The translations under genes and the position numbers were made by a program. Positions 43,536 to 51,917 of a stretch of DNA of 64,000 nt are shown one piece after another; the stretch's first letter is position 1, and each line of letters starts with the position of its first letter. The stretch comes from Hellea sp. (GTDB lineage: Bacteria; Pseudomonadota; Alphaproteobacteria; Caulobacterales; Maricaulaceae), in assembly GCA_014238285.1 (NCBI GenBank), contig JABABK010000011.1, forward strand, positions 1 through 64,000, in the 5' to 3' direction. Under the pieces are notes generated by a model. The model was given only the letters and a program-made list of their open reading frames with translations. It did not search any database and was not told the DNA's origin.

Positions 43536-46349
43536 ATGACTTCAGCGCCGATTGACCGAAATTCACATGTGGTTCTAGTAGATGGCTCTGGCTATATATT
43601 TAGAGCCTATTATGCGCTGCCTCCGCTTACCCGCAAAACCGATGGCTTACCGATTGGAGCCGTGGCCGGGTTTTCCAATATGCTGTTTAAGCTGCTGCGA
43701 AACCAAAATGACGAAGAACGCCCGACGCATTTTGCTGTGATTTTTGATGCCTCTGGCCATACGTTTCGAAATGAAATGTATGATCAATATAAGGCCAACC
43801 GCTCAGAAACCCCCGAAGATTTGATTCCGCAATTTCCGCTGACCCGTGATGCGACAATAGCCTTTGGCTCGCCTTCTATCGAAATGAAGGGCTTTGAGGC
43901 TGATGATTTAATCGCAACTTACGCCACGCAGGCAGCCGCCAAAGGCGCGCGGGTTACGATTATTTCCTCTGATAAAGATATGATGCAGCTGGTCACGGAC
44001 CGGGTGCAAATGCGCGATACCATGAAAAATAAAGACATTGGTATCGAGGAAGTGAAAGAGAAGTTCGGTGTCGCGCCAAATAAAGTCATCGATATTCAAT
44101 CGCTCGCAGGCGACAGCGCTGATAATGTGCCGGGCGTGCCGGGTATTGGGGTTAAAACCGCCGCGCTCTTGATTAATGAATATGGAGATCTGGATACGCT
44201 TTTGGAGCGTGCGGGCGAGATCAAACAAAAGGGTCGCCGTGAAAAACTCTTAGAGCATGCCGATATGGCGCGAATTTCGCGCGATCTCGTTACGCTCAAA
44301 GTCGATGTGCCTGTTGAGGTATCTGTCGAAGAATTAGCGGTTCGTGACCCGGACCCGAAAGCTTTGTTCGACTTTCTCGACGAGATGACTTTTCGCACCC
44401 TGACCAATCGCGTCCGCGATGCCATGGGGGAGGGCGCTACAGATGGTCTTCGCCGTGATGATACGGGCGAGACAATACCGGTTCAACAGGCTATGCCGCC
44501 TGCCGCGATATTTGATAAAGCCGGATATGAATGCGTCCAAACCATGGAGCGGTTAGAGCACTGGATAGCTCGCGGATTTGATGAAGGCGTCATTGCCGTC
44601 GATCTGGAAACAGATAGTCTTGATAGCGCCGAAGCTAATCTGGTCGGTGTGTGTTTGGCTGTGACAGATAATGAAGCCTGTTATATCCCGCTTGGCCATA
44701 CGGGCGGCGGAGATTTAATGGGTGATGGCGCGCCTGAGCAAATTGACATGCGACAAGCGCTGGATGCGCTTAAACCCCTTCTTCACGCGGAAAGCGTTTT
44801 GAAAGTGGGACAGAATTTCAAATATGATCTTGGCGTGTTTCAGCGCTATGGTCTTTTTCCCTTTCCTTATGATGATACGATGTTGATGTCTTATGCCCTC
44901 GAAGGCGGGCTTCATGGGCATGGTATGGATGAGCTGTCCGAGATGTATTTCGGCCATAAGCCGATCAGTTTCAAATCCATTGCAGGCACCGGCAAAAAAG
45001 CTCGAACCTTTAACGAGTTTTCACTTGAAGAGGCGACGCCATATGCGGCCGAAGATGCTGATGTGACTTTGCGGCTGTGGCGGTTCTTCAAACCAAAGCT
45101 TGGCCAAAAACAGGTCGCGACAGTTTACGAAACACTCGAACGGGGCCTGCCGCGCGTCATTGCGAAGATGGAAAATGAAGGCATTAAAGTTGACCGGGCC
45201 GTGCTGGCGCGTCTTTCATCGGACTTCTCTCAAAAAATGGGCGCGCTCGAAGCGGCCGCTTATGAAATGGTTGGAACGCCGTTTAATGTCGGTAGTCCCA
45301 AGCAACTCGGTGATATTTTGTTTGGACAAATGGAACTGCCCGGCGGAAAGAAAACCAAAACGGGTGCGTGGCAAACAGGCGCTGGGATACTTGAAGGCTT
45401 GGCTGCCGAAGGTCATGAGTTGCCGAAAACCATTCTGGAATGGCGGCATTACCAAAAGCTCAAATCCACCTATACGGACACGCTCGTAGATCAAATTAAT
45501 CCTGCAACGGGCAGGGTGCACACAAGCTTCTCACTGGCCTCTACGACAACTGGCCGTCTGTCGTCATCTGATCCTAATATTCAAAACATTCCGATCCGAA
45601 CTGAAGATGGCCGTAAAATCCGCGACGCCTTTATAGCCGAGCCGGGCCATGTTCTAGTCGCCGCTGACTATTCCCAGATCGAGCTTCGTATTCTTGCTCA
45701 TGTGGCTGACCTACCGACCATGAAACAGGCCTTTGCCGACGGCGTTGATATTCACGCGCTGACGGCCTCAGAAATGTTTGGCGAAAAGATTGAGGGCATG
45801 GACCCGATGATAAGACGCAAAGCCAAGGCGATTAATTTTGGGATTATTTATGGTATCTCTGCCTTTGGTTTAGCAAATAACCTTGGCATAGGGCGAGGTG
45901 AAGCTAAGGACTATATTGAAAGTTATTTCGAAAAGTTTCCGGGCATCAAAGCTTATATGGACGCGGCCAAAAACGAAGCCCGCGAATATGGATATGTCAA
46001 AACCATTTTTGGCCGCAAATGCCACGTCAAAGGCATCACGGACCGTAATTTCAATGTCCGAGGCTTTGCCGAACGTCAGGCAATCAACGCACCGATCCAA
46101 GGCGCGGCAGCTGATGTTATCCGCCGCGCCATGATCCGAATGCCCGATACCATTGCTCCCATCGAAGGCGCGCGCATGCTCTTACAAGTCCACGATGAAT
46201 TGGTCTTTGAAGTTCCGGAAAATAAGTCGGACACGCTGATCTCAGCCGTTACAAAAACCATGGAAGGCGCCGCCATGCCAGCGGTCAATCTATCCGTCCC
46301 GCTTAAAGTCGAAGCACAGGCGGCAAAAAACTGGAACGACGCGCATTAA
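43536..46349 (+). CDS. polA: DNA polymerase I
   Basis: The 937-residue enzyme removes primers and fills gaps. The 5'-3' exonuclease domain covers about residues 1-310 (LVDGSGYIFRAYYALPPL; GFEADDLIATYA). The 3'-5' exonuclease domain keeps its DEDD residues (AVDLETDSLD, QNFKYDLGVF, YAAEDADVTLRLW), so proofreading should be active. The polymerase domain holds motif A (ADYSQIELRILAHV), motif B (RRKAKAINFGIIYG) and motif C (LQVHDELVFEV). It stands divergent from tonB. Length is normal. Confidence 0.98.
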   Translation: MTSAPIDRNSHVVLVDGSGYIFRAYYALPPLTRKTDGLPIGAVAGFSNMLFKLLRNQNDEERPTHFAVIFDASGHTFRNEMYDQYKANRSETPEDLIPQFPLTRDATIAFGSPSIEMKGFEADDLIATYATQAAAKGARVTIISSDKDMMQLVTDRVQMRDTMKNKDIGIEEVKEKFGVAPNKVIDIQSLAGDSADNVPGVPGIGVKTAALLINEYGDLDTLLERAGEIKQKGRREKLLEHADMARISRDLVTLKVDVPVEVSVEELAVRDPDPKALFDFLDEMTFRTLTNRVRDAMGEGATDGLRRDDTGETIPVQQAMPPAAIFDKAGYECVQTMERLEHWIARGFDEGVIAVDLETDSLDSAEANLVGVCLAVTDNEACYIPLGHTGGGDLMGDGAPEQIDMRQALDALKPLLHAESVLKVGQNFKYDLGVFQRYGLFPFPYDDTMLMSYALEGGLHGHGMDELSEMYFGHKPISFKSIAGTGKKARTFNEFSLEEATPYAAEDADVTLRLWRFFKPKLGQKQVATVYETLERGLPRVIAKMENEGIKVDRAVLARLSSDFSQKMGALEAAAYEMVGTPFNVGSPKQLGDILFGQMELPGGKKTKTGAWQTGAGILEGLAAEGHELPKTILEWRHYQKLKSTYTDTLVDQINPATGRVHTSFSLASTTTGRLSSSDPNIQNIPIRTEDGRKIRDAFIAEPGHVLVAADYSQIELRILAHVADLPTMKQAFADGVDIHALTASEMFGEKIEGMDPMIRRKAKAINFGIIYGISAFGLANNLGIGRGEAKDYIESYFEKFPGIKAYMDAAKNEAREYGYVKTIFGRKCHVKGITDRNFNVRGFAERQAINAPIQGAAADVIRRAMIRMPDTIAPIEGARMLLQVHDELVFEVPENKSDTLISAVTKTMEGAAMPAVNLSVPLKVEAQAAKNWNDAH

Positions 46350-46435
46350 GTTTATCTCACAGCAATCATTCATTTCATTTTCAGAAAAACTGTCTATATG
46401 TTCTTCGAAATTAGATCATAGGGATTCTGAAATAG

Positions 46436-47167
46436 ATGACACACTTAGTGCTCGTCCGTCATGGACAATCGAAATGGAATAAAGAGAACCGCTTTACGGG
46501 TTGGGTCGATGTTGATCTGACCGCTGAAGGCGTCAAAGAGGCCAAAAAAGCGGGTAAGCTTTTGGCGAAAGAAAAAATTCAGTTTGATGCTGGCTTTACC
46601 TCTTATCAGCGCCGCGCCATTCGCACGCTTTGGATGGCCCTTGAAGGGGTTGAGCAGTTTCATGTGCCGGTGACAAAAGACTGGCATTTGAATGAACGTC
46701 ACTATGGCGGATTGACAGGGCTGAACAAGCAAGAAACACGAGATAAACACGGCGAAGAGCAAGTGCATATTTGGCGCCGTAGTTTTGATATACCGCCACC
46801 GCAGCTTGATCGCGACCATGAATATCATCCGGCCAATGATCCAAAATATGACGGGATTGATCCGGCGGAGCTTCCGGGCGGTGAGAGCCTAGAGATGACA
46901 ACAAAACGCGTTGTTCCTTATTATAATAGTCAAATTGTTCCATTTATTTTGGCCAATTGTAATTTGATCGTCTCAGCTCATGGAAATTCTCTTCGGGCTT
47001 TGATGAAGGAGCTGTTCAACGTTGCCGATGAAGATATTCCGGGATTTGAATTTCCGACGGGTAATCCACTCTTGATTGAACTCGATGAGGGAACGCTCAA
47101 CGTGACATCCGCGCGTTATCTTGATCAAGGCCGTGCCAAGGATTTGCCGCCCATCCCGAATGCATAA
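46436..47167 (+). CDS. gpmA: 2,3-bisphosphoglycerate-dependent phosphoglycerate mutase
   Basis: This glycolytic enzyme interconverts 3- and 2-phosphoglycerate through a phosphohistidine. The phospho-acceptor is in LVLVRHGQSKWNKENRFTGW (residues about 4-23), and the second His is in VSAHGNSLRALMKEL near residue 180. The 243-residue length is normal. The ribD-like gene starts inside its last codons (eight-base overlap). Confidence 0.96.
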   Translation: MTHLVLVRHGQSKWNKENRFTGWVDVDLTAEGVKEAKKAGKLLAKEKIQFDAGFTSYQRRAIRTLWMALEGVEQFHVPVTKDWHLNERHYGGLTGLNKQETRDKHGEEQVHIWRRSFDIPPPQLDRDHEYHPANDPKYDGIDPAELPGGESLEMTTKRVVPYYNSQIVPFILANCNLIVSAHGNSLRALMKELFNVADEDIPGFEFPTGNPLLIELDEGTLNVTSARYLDQGRAKDLPPIPNA

Positions 47168-47612
47168 TCAATCGTCGATAGACCAAAAATATATGGAGCG
47201 GGCATTAGAACTCGCTTGGGCGCAAAAAGGTAAGACCTTTCCAAATCCGTCTGTTGGCTGCGTAATTGTTAAGTCAGGTAAAATAGTCGGGCAGGGCGCG
47301 ACAGCTGATGGTGGTAGGCCGCACGCTGAAACCCAAGCTCTTCAACTTGCAGGAACTCAGGCCAAGGGCGCGACAGCCTATGTCACTTTGGAACCTTGTT
47401 CGCATCATGGGCAAACACCGCCCTGCGCCGAAGCGCTTATTGAGTCAGGCATATCTCGGTGCGTGATTGCCTGCGTTGACCCGGACCCGCGCGTGAATTG
47501 GCGCGGCGCGGCGCTATTGCAAGAAGCCGGAATAGATACCGTGATTGGTATCGGTCTTGAAGAAGCGTTCGAAATTAATGCCGATTTTTTTGCGAGAGTA
47601 GAAACGTCTTAA
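47160..47612 (+). CDS. ribD: RibD-type pyrimidine deaminase, stand-alone
   Basis: The product (150 residues from ATG 47160) is the deaminase half of RibD, which removes an amino group in riboflavin synthesis. The zinc site is visible: HAETQAL near residue 50, and EPCSHHGQTPPCAEALIESG near residue 75. The C-terminal reductase domain of bifunctional RibD is absent; the ORF ends cleanly at EAFEINADFFARVETS. Its ATG overlaps the gpmA stop by eight bases. It might also serve another deamination, such as a modified-nucleotide pathway, so the exact substrate is not certain. Confidence 0.82.
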   Translation: MHNQSSIDQKYMERALELAWAQKGKTFPNPSVGCVIVKSGKIVGQGATADGGRPHAETQALQLAGTQAKGATAYVTLEPCSHHGQTPPCAEALIESGISRCVIACVDPDPRVNWRGAALLQEAGIDTVIGIGLEEAFEINADFFARVETS

Positions 47613-47674
47613 ATTTCGAGTTGTGCCGTTTTCTTACACTTTCAATCAAAGCGCGAGTTATCAACAATATATCA

Positions 47675-47688
47675 CCTCCTCCTAGGGG
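47675..47688 (+). promoter_or_regulatory. Anti-Shine-Dalgarno-like C-rich hairpin upstream of a hypothetical gene
   Basis: CCTCCTCCTAGGGG lies 57 bases upstream of the 99-residue ORF in a 132-base gap. The run is perfectly complementary to ribosome-binding sites and could be a leader element or part of a small RNA. No terminator is seen. Confidence 0.25.
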
Positions 47689-47744
47689 ATTCGCCTTGCT
47701 TTTTCCGGTAAAGCCGCTGATGGTTTATGTGTTAGGGGAAAGAA

Positions 47745-48044
47745 TTGGGAAAAGTTTTCGAAACAGTTGAATTTGGGCGTATCGTCTTGCCTGTCGCCCA
47801 GCGGCGGACAGCTGATGTCTTATTCCTATCAGGGGCCTTAAAAGCTGCCAAAAATACGTCCCCGGACATTCGAAAAAAAATTCTGACAGATATCATATCT
47901 CACACTGAATATTCTGAAACCGAGCTGTCATTTTTGTTTTCTGATATTCCACAAGAAGCCCATGATCCTAAAATTTATGATTTTCCAGACTCTGAACGGC
48001 GTCGCCAAGTCATTCGCGCAAACCGTTTGGATGCGGCAGAATAA
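47745..48044 (+). CDS. Hypothetical protein
   Basis: The 99-residue protein starts at TTG 47745 with AGGGGAA five bases upstream. It is soluble and mixed alpha: FLSGALKAAKNTSPDIRKKI and a charged C-terminus SERRRQVIRANRLDAAE. No family is recognised. It lies 89 bases before creD on the same strand. Confidence 0.6.
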   Translation: MGKVFETVEFGRIVLPVAQRRTADVLFLSGALKAAKNTSPDIRKKILTDIISHTEYSETELSFLFSDIPQEAHDPKIYDFPDSERRRQVIRANRLDAAE

Positions 48045-48133
48045 AGGCCGCTGCGCCGCCAATTCGTCCTAATTCAGTCAATCTTCGACCATATAGCCCT
48101 TTTATCCACTCTTCGTGAAAGAAGGAGGATGAA

Positions 48134-49576
48134 ATGGAAATCCCTGTTAAATTACCGAGTCGGTCTTACGGCCTTAAGTTATTTGTAGTCTGTGCTTTGG
48201 TTTTAGTCATGGCGATCCCGGCCATGTTTATATCCTATATTAGTTTTGAACGCTCAAACCGCGCCGATGAAGTCACGCGGGAAGTTTCTCAGCGTTATGG
48301 CGGCGAGCAATATGTTATGGGGCCGATATTATCGATCCCCTATCATGTCACTAAAGGCGATAAAATCACGGAGACAGGCGACTACATAATTTTTCCTGAA
48401 AAAGGACAGGCAAATTTTTCGCAAGTCGATGTTGATATTAAAAAGAGGTCATTGTTTAAAGTGCCCGTCTATCACGCGAAGGGCACGCTGAGCGCGGAGT
48501 TTTCACCCATAAACCGAAAGTCGTTCGAAACATCCCGAAATATGAATTGGAACCAGGCTAGAATTCTGATTGCGATTACCGATGGCCGAGGCCTCAAAGA
48601 CGATATTTATCTGGAGCATGGTCTGAAGAAGATTAAATTTGAACCGGCCTTTGCCAAAGGCCAAATAGGTGGAAGTTCAGGAAATTATGTGTTCGCCAAA
48701 GAAGCTACGAAACATACGTTTTTTGAAGACCGTATGAGCGGTACATTTTTATCAGTGCCTGCCGCGCCGCTACTCAAAAATGGTACGCCCCTAAAAGTCT
48801 CAGCTAAGCTTAGCCTGGGCGGCGCATCGAATTTGTCGATTTATCCATTTGCCAAATCTACTCGTGTTGAAATGAAATCTCCTTGGCCAACGCCGGGCTT
48901 CCATGGCGCGTTCCCGCCGACACAACATGATATAACGCCGGAAGGCTTTACAGCCAAATGGTCTGTGCCATATCTGGCGCGCGGCATTGTGGGCGAAGGA
49001 CCTGGACAAAGTCTCAATATGTTTTCTGGCCGCGATAAAGCTATGACCGTGAAATTCGTGTCAAGCCTAGATCCTTACCGCACGGTCAATCGATCTTTGA
49101 AATATGCCGTTATGTTTATTGGCCTCGTGTTCATCGCGTTTTTCATGTTTGAAGTGATGATCGGCAAACCAGTCCACCCGGCGCAATATGTTTTAATCGG
49201 TTTGGCACAATCCATATTTTATCTCTTGCTGTTAGCCTTCTCTGAGCAAATAGGATTTGGCGGAGCGTTTTTGATATCATCCATCGCGACGGTCGGCTTA
49301 ACAGCGCTTTATGCAGGATGGACATTCGGTGGACGTCAATACGCCATCCGGGCCGGAGTGGTATTTACCTTAACCTACGGGTTACTCTACAGCCTCATGC
49401 GGATGCAAGATTTCGCGCTTATGATCGGTGCTTTGTCCAGCTTTATGGCGATAGCGCTTGTGATGTACCTAACCCGAAATATGGATTGGTATGGCGGGAA
49501 GTCTGAAGTGAAATTAGGCGATCCTAGCCGTTCGCCTTTAGAACCTCACCCGACAAATACAGGGAGCCGCATATAA
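48134..49576 (+). CDS. creD: CreD-like inner-membrane protein
   Basis: The 480-residue inner-membrane protein has an N-terminal helix (LFVVCALVLVMAIPAMFISY), then about 290 residues of periplasmic beta-rich sequence with SQRYGGEQYVMGPILSIPY. At least five C-terminal helices begin with RTVNRSLKYAVMFIGLVFIA. This is the CreD/inner-membrane stress protein layout; in gammaproteobacteria it belongs to the CreBC regulon and affects colicin and beta-lactam resistance. CreBC is not next to it here. A strong GAAGGAGGATG precedes ATG 48134. The last 53 bases overlap the convergent folC gene. Confidence 0.87.
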   Translation: MEIPVKLPSRSYGLKLFVVCALVLVMAIPAMFISYISFERSNRADEVTREVSQRYGGEQYVMGPILSIPYHVTKGDKITETGDYIIFPEKGQANFSQVDVDIKKRSLFKVPVYHAKGTLSAEFSPINRKSFETSRNMNWNQARILIAITDGRGLKDDIYLEHGLKKIKFEPAFAKGQIGGSSGNYVFAKEATKHTFFEDRMSGTFLSVPAAPLLKNGTPLKVSAKLSLGGASNLSIYPFAKSTRVEMKSPWPTPGFHGAFPPTQHDITPEGFTAKWSVPYLARGIVGEGPGQSLNMFSGRDKAMTVKFVSSLDPYRTVNRSLKYAVMFIGLVFIAFFMFEVMIGKPVHPAQYVLIGLAQSIFYLLLLAFSEQIGFGGAFLISSIATVGLTALYAGWTFGGRQYAIRAGVVFTLTYGLLYSLMRMQDFALMIGALSSFMAIALVMYLTRNMDWYGGKSEVKLGDPSRSPLEPHPTNTGSRI

Positions 49577-50864
49577 GGACTCTCGGAGCGGTTTGGGGGG
49601 CGATTTGAGGCATTATCGAGGTGGCGGTTTGTCCGCCGCCTATTTTACAAGCCAGCTCAACGGCTTTTTCCACATTATCGGCTGTATAGCTTGAGATATT
49701 TCTCGCGCTCGCCAGCTCTGCCAAAGTTTCTGCGGCGAGGGATGCATGGCCTGGAATATCGACGGCGATGACGTGAGCGGCCAGGCCCGCATAACAATCT
49801 AAAAACCCACCAACATCTTTATTGGCCAGCATACCCGTCACAAGAACAAGCGGGCGGGGCGTTCGGCTTTCAAGATCAGCAATGACCGCGGCAATGGCAT
49901 TGGCCGCGTGGGGATTATGGCCACCGTCAAGCCAAAGCTCTCCGCCAATAGCGTTGACCTTATCAGCAAGCGGCCCTGTCGTCAGGTTTTGCATGCGGGC
50001 CCGCCAGCGTACATTTTCCAACCCTTTGGCGATAGCTTCGCGGCTGATCTGCATATGCCGGGCAAGCGCAATGGCGAGCCCTGCATTCATATATTGGTGA
50101 TCACCCATAAGCCCCGGCGCAGGTAGGTCCATAACCTCACTATCGTTTTCAAAAACCATTCGGCCTTGCTGTTTATAGGCCCGAAAATCTTGCCCCCACT
50201 GCAATAGCTGCGTATTCATTTTATTGGCTTCGGCTTCGATAACAGCTTCGACGAGGTCTGTTTGCGGGCCCCTAAAAGCAACGGAATTAAATTTGAAAAT
50301 TCCGGCTTTCTCGCGCGCAATACCGGCAATATCGCGGCCAAGAAATTCAGCGTGATCTAGTGCAATCGGGGTGATACCGCAGGCGGCCGGCATATCGATG
50401 ACGTTGGTTGCATCAAAACGTCCGCCTAGCCCAACTTCGATGATACACATATCTGCGGCGTTTTCTGAAAACGCCAGGAAGGCCGCTGCCGTCGTAGCTT
50501 CAAAAAATGATAGTGGCTCGCTGCCATTGGCTTCTCTGACGCGGGTCAATACATCAACGAGGCTTTCATCATCGATCATCTTGGAACCGACGACGATACG
50601 TTCTTTGAAATGGACTAAATGAGGTGAGGTATAGACGTGAACTTTAAGGCCTTGTGCCTCCGCCATAGCGCGTAGAAAGGCAACGGTTGAGCCTTTACCG
50701 TTCGTGCCAGCAATATGAACTGTTGGCGGCAATAGATGGTGGGGATTACCGAGTTTTTTTAAAACTCGTTCGATCCGCTCTAAACCTAGATCAATCTTTT
50801 TCGGATGCAGGCGGGTAAGTTCATCAAGGGTGGCTTGGACTATATCAGATGATTGATTTGGCAT
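49524..50864 (-). CDS. folC: Folylpolyglutamate synthase / dihydrofolate synthase
   Basis: The 446-residue Mur-ligase-like enzyme makes dihydrofolate and adds glutamates to folates. The ATP loop is HIAGTNGKGSTVAFL near residue 50, and LSFFEATTAAAFLAF, then EVGLGGRFDATNVI follow. A C-terminal domain contains ELWLDGGHNPHAANA. Length is normal. The accD stop abuts its start (consecutive bases), so accD-folC is an operon, the usual alphaproteobacterial arrangement. Its 3' end overlaps creD by 53 bases. Confidence 0.95.
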   Translation of the reverse strand: MPNQSSDIVQATLDELTRLHPKKIDLGLERIERVLKKLGNPHHLLPPTVHIAGTNGKGSTVAFLRAMAEAQGLKVHVYTSPHLVHFKERIVVGSKMIDDESLVDVLTRVREANGSEPLSFFEATTAAAFLAFSENAADMCIIEVGLGGRFDATNVIDMPAACGITPIALDHAEFLGRDIAGIAREKAGIFKFNSVAFRGPQTDLVEAVIEAEANKMNTQLLQWGQDFRAYKQQGRMVFENDSEVMDLPAPGLMGDHQYMNAGLAIALARHMQISREAIAKGLENVRWRARMQNLTTGPLADKVNAIGGELWLDGGHNPHAANAIAAVIADLESRTPRPLVLVTGMLANKDVGGFLDCYAGLAAHVIAVDIPGHASLAAETLAELASARNISSYTADNVEKAVELACKIGGGQTATSIMPQIAPQTAPRVLICGSLYLSGEVLKANG

Positions 50865-51722
50865 TTAGGCAGCTTTATTTTTCTTCATTAAAACGGCAAG
50901 GATATTGGCAAGAGTCTCGCGCATATCACCGCGGGTGACAACTTTGTCGACCATGCCTTTTTCTTCAAGATATTCAGCGCGCTGAAATCCTTCCGGTAAT
51001 TTCTCGCGAATAGTATCTTCGATCACGCGAGGTCCGGCAAAGCAAATAAGCGCCCCAGGTTCAGCCAAATGAATGTCACCCAGCATGGCGTAGCTGGCTG
51101 TGACGCCGCCGGTTGTTGGATCACAGAGCACAACAATATAAGGTAGGCTTGCTTCTCGTAGTTGCTGTACCGCGATGGTAGTTCTTGGCATTTGCATGAG
51201 GGACAAAGCCCCTTCTTGCATACGAGCACCGCCTGCCGCCGTGAACGCGATTAAAGGTAATCCACGCTTTACGGCTTCATTTGCTGCTGTGATGAACCCT
51301 TCGCCGGCTGCCATACCTAAAGAGCCGCCCATAAAGGCGAAGTTTTGAACAAGCGCAACAGCTTCAATATCTTGAATTTTACCAATGCCGATGGACATAG
51401 CATCATTGTGACCGGTTTTGGTTCGAGCCGCTTTGAGCCGGTCTGTATATTTCTTATCGTCTTTGAACTTTAGAGGGTCTTTAGCCACGTCGGGCGTTAC
51501 GATAGATTCATATTTGCCATCGTCAAACGTGTACCCCATACGCAGCTCAGGTCCTATCCGCAGGTGATGGCCCGCTGGCGTGACGTGTAGAAGTCCTGGT
51601 AAGTCGTTCGAGAACACCATCTCACCCGATTTGGGACATTTGATCCATAGATTGTCAGGGCTGTCCTTTTTCGAGAACATTCCTTTGACGCCAGGAGGCG
51701 TAATTTTTGTGAGCCAATTCAT
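50865..51722 (-). CDS. accD: Acetyl-CoA carboxylase carboxyltransferase subunit beta
   Basis: AccD works with AccA to carboxylate acetyl-CoA to malonyl-CoA for fatty acid synthesis. The 285-residue product starts MNWLTKITPPGVKGMF and has the crotonase-type core FAFMGGSLGMAAGEGF, then AFTAAGGARMQEG and CDPTTGGVTASYAMLGDI. The N-terminal zinc region reads LWIKCPKSGEMVF and keeps a single Cys of the usual four, which is normal for alphaproteobacteria. It is directly upstream of folC. The 195-base gap before the divergent haem lipoprotein should hold its promoter. Confidence 0.97.
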   Translation of the reverse strand: MNWLTKITPPGVKGMFSKKDSPDNLWIKCPKSGEMVFSNDLPGLLHVTPAGHHLRIGPELRMGYTFDDGKYESIVTPDVAKDPLKFKDDKKYTDRLKAARTKTGHNDAMSIGIGKIQDIEAVALVQNFAFMGGSLGMAAGEGFITAANEAVKRGLPLIAFTAAGGARMQEGALSLMQMPRTTIAVQQLREASLPYIVVLCDPTTGGVTASYAMLGDIHLAEPGALICFAGPRVIEDTIREKLPEGFQRAEYLEEKGMVDKVVTRGDMRETLANILAVLMKKNKAA

Positions 51723-51917
51723 AAAGGAAGCTTAACCTGATTTCGGCGTATAGAGCAATATAATGATGGCAATGACCTGTGAAAGAACGGATCTGGGGTG
51801 GTTCTCTCAAATGATAACGACGGATTTCCAAACTATAAACGTTATATGATTGAACAATTTGCGTTGCGAGCTTGAATTCATTAGGCTTCAACATAACAAG
51901 AATATTGGGGAATTTTC

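Noticed and set aside
50865-51722. AccD zinc finger loss as a sign of damage
   Set aside because: Alphaproteobacterial AccD proteins commonly keep only one of these cysteines, so it is normal.
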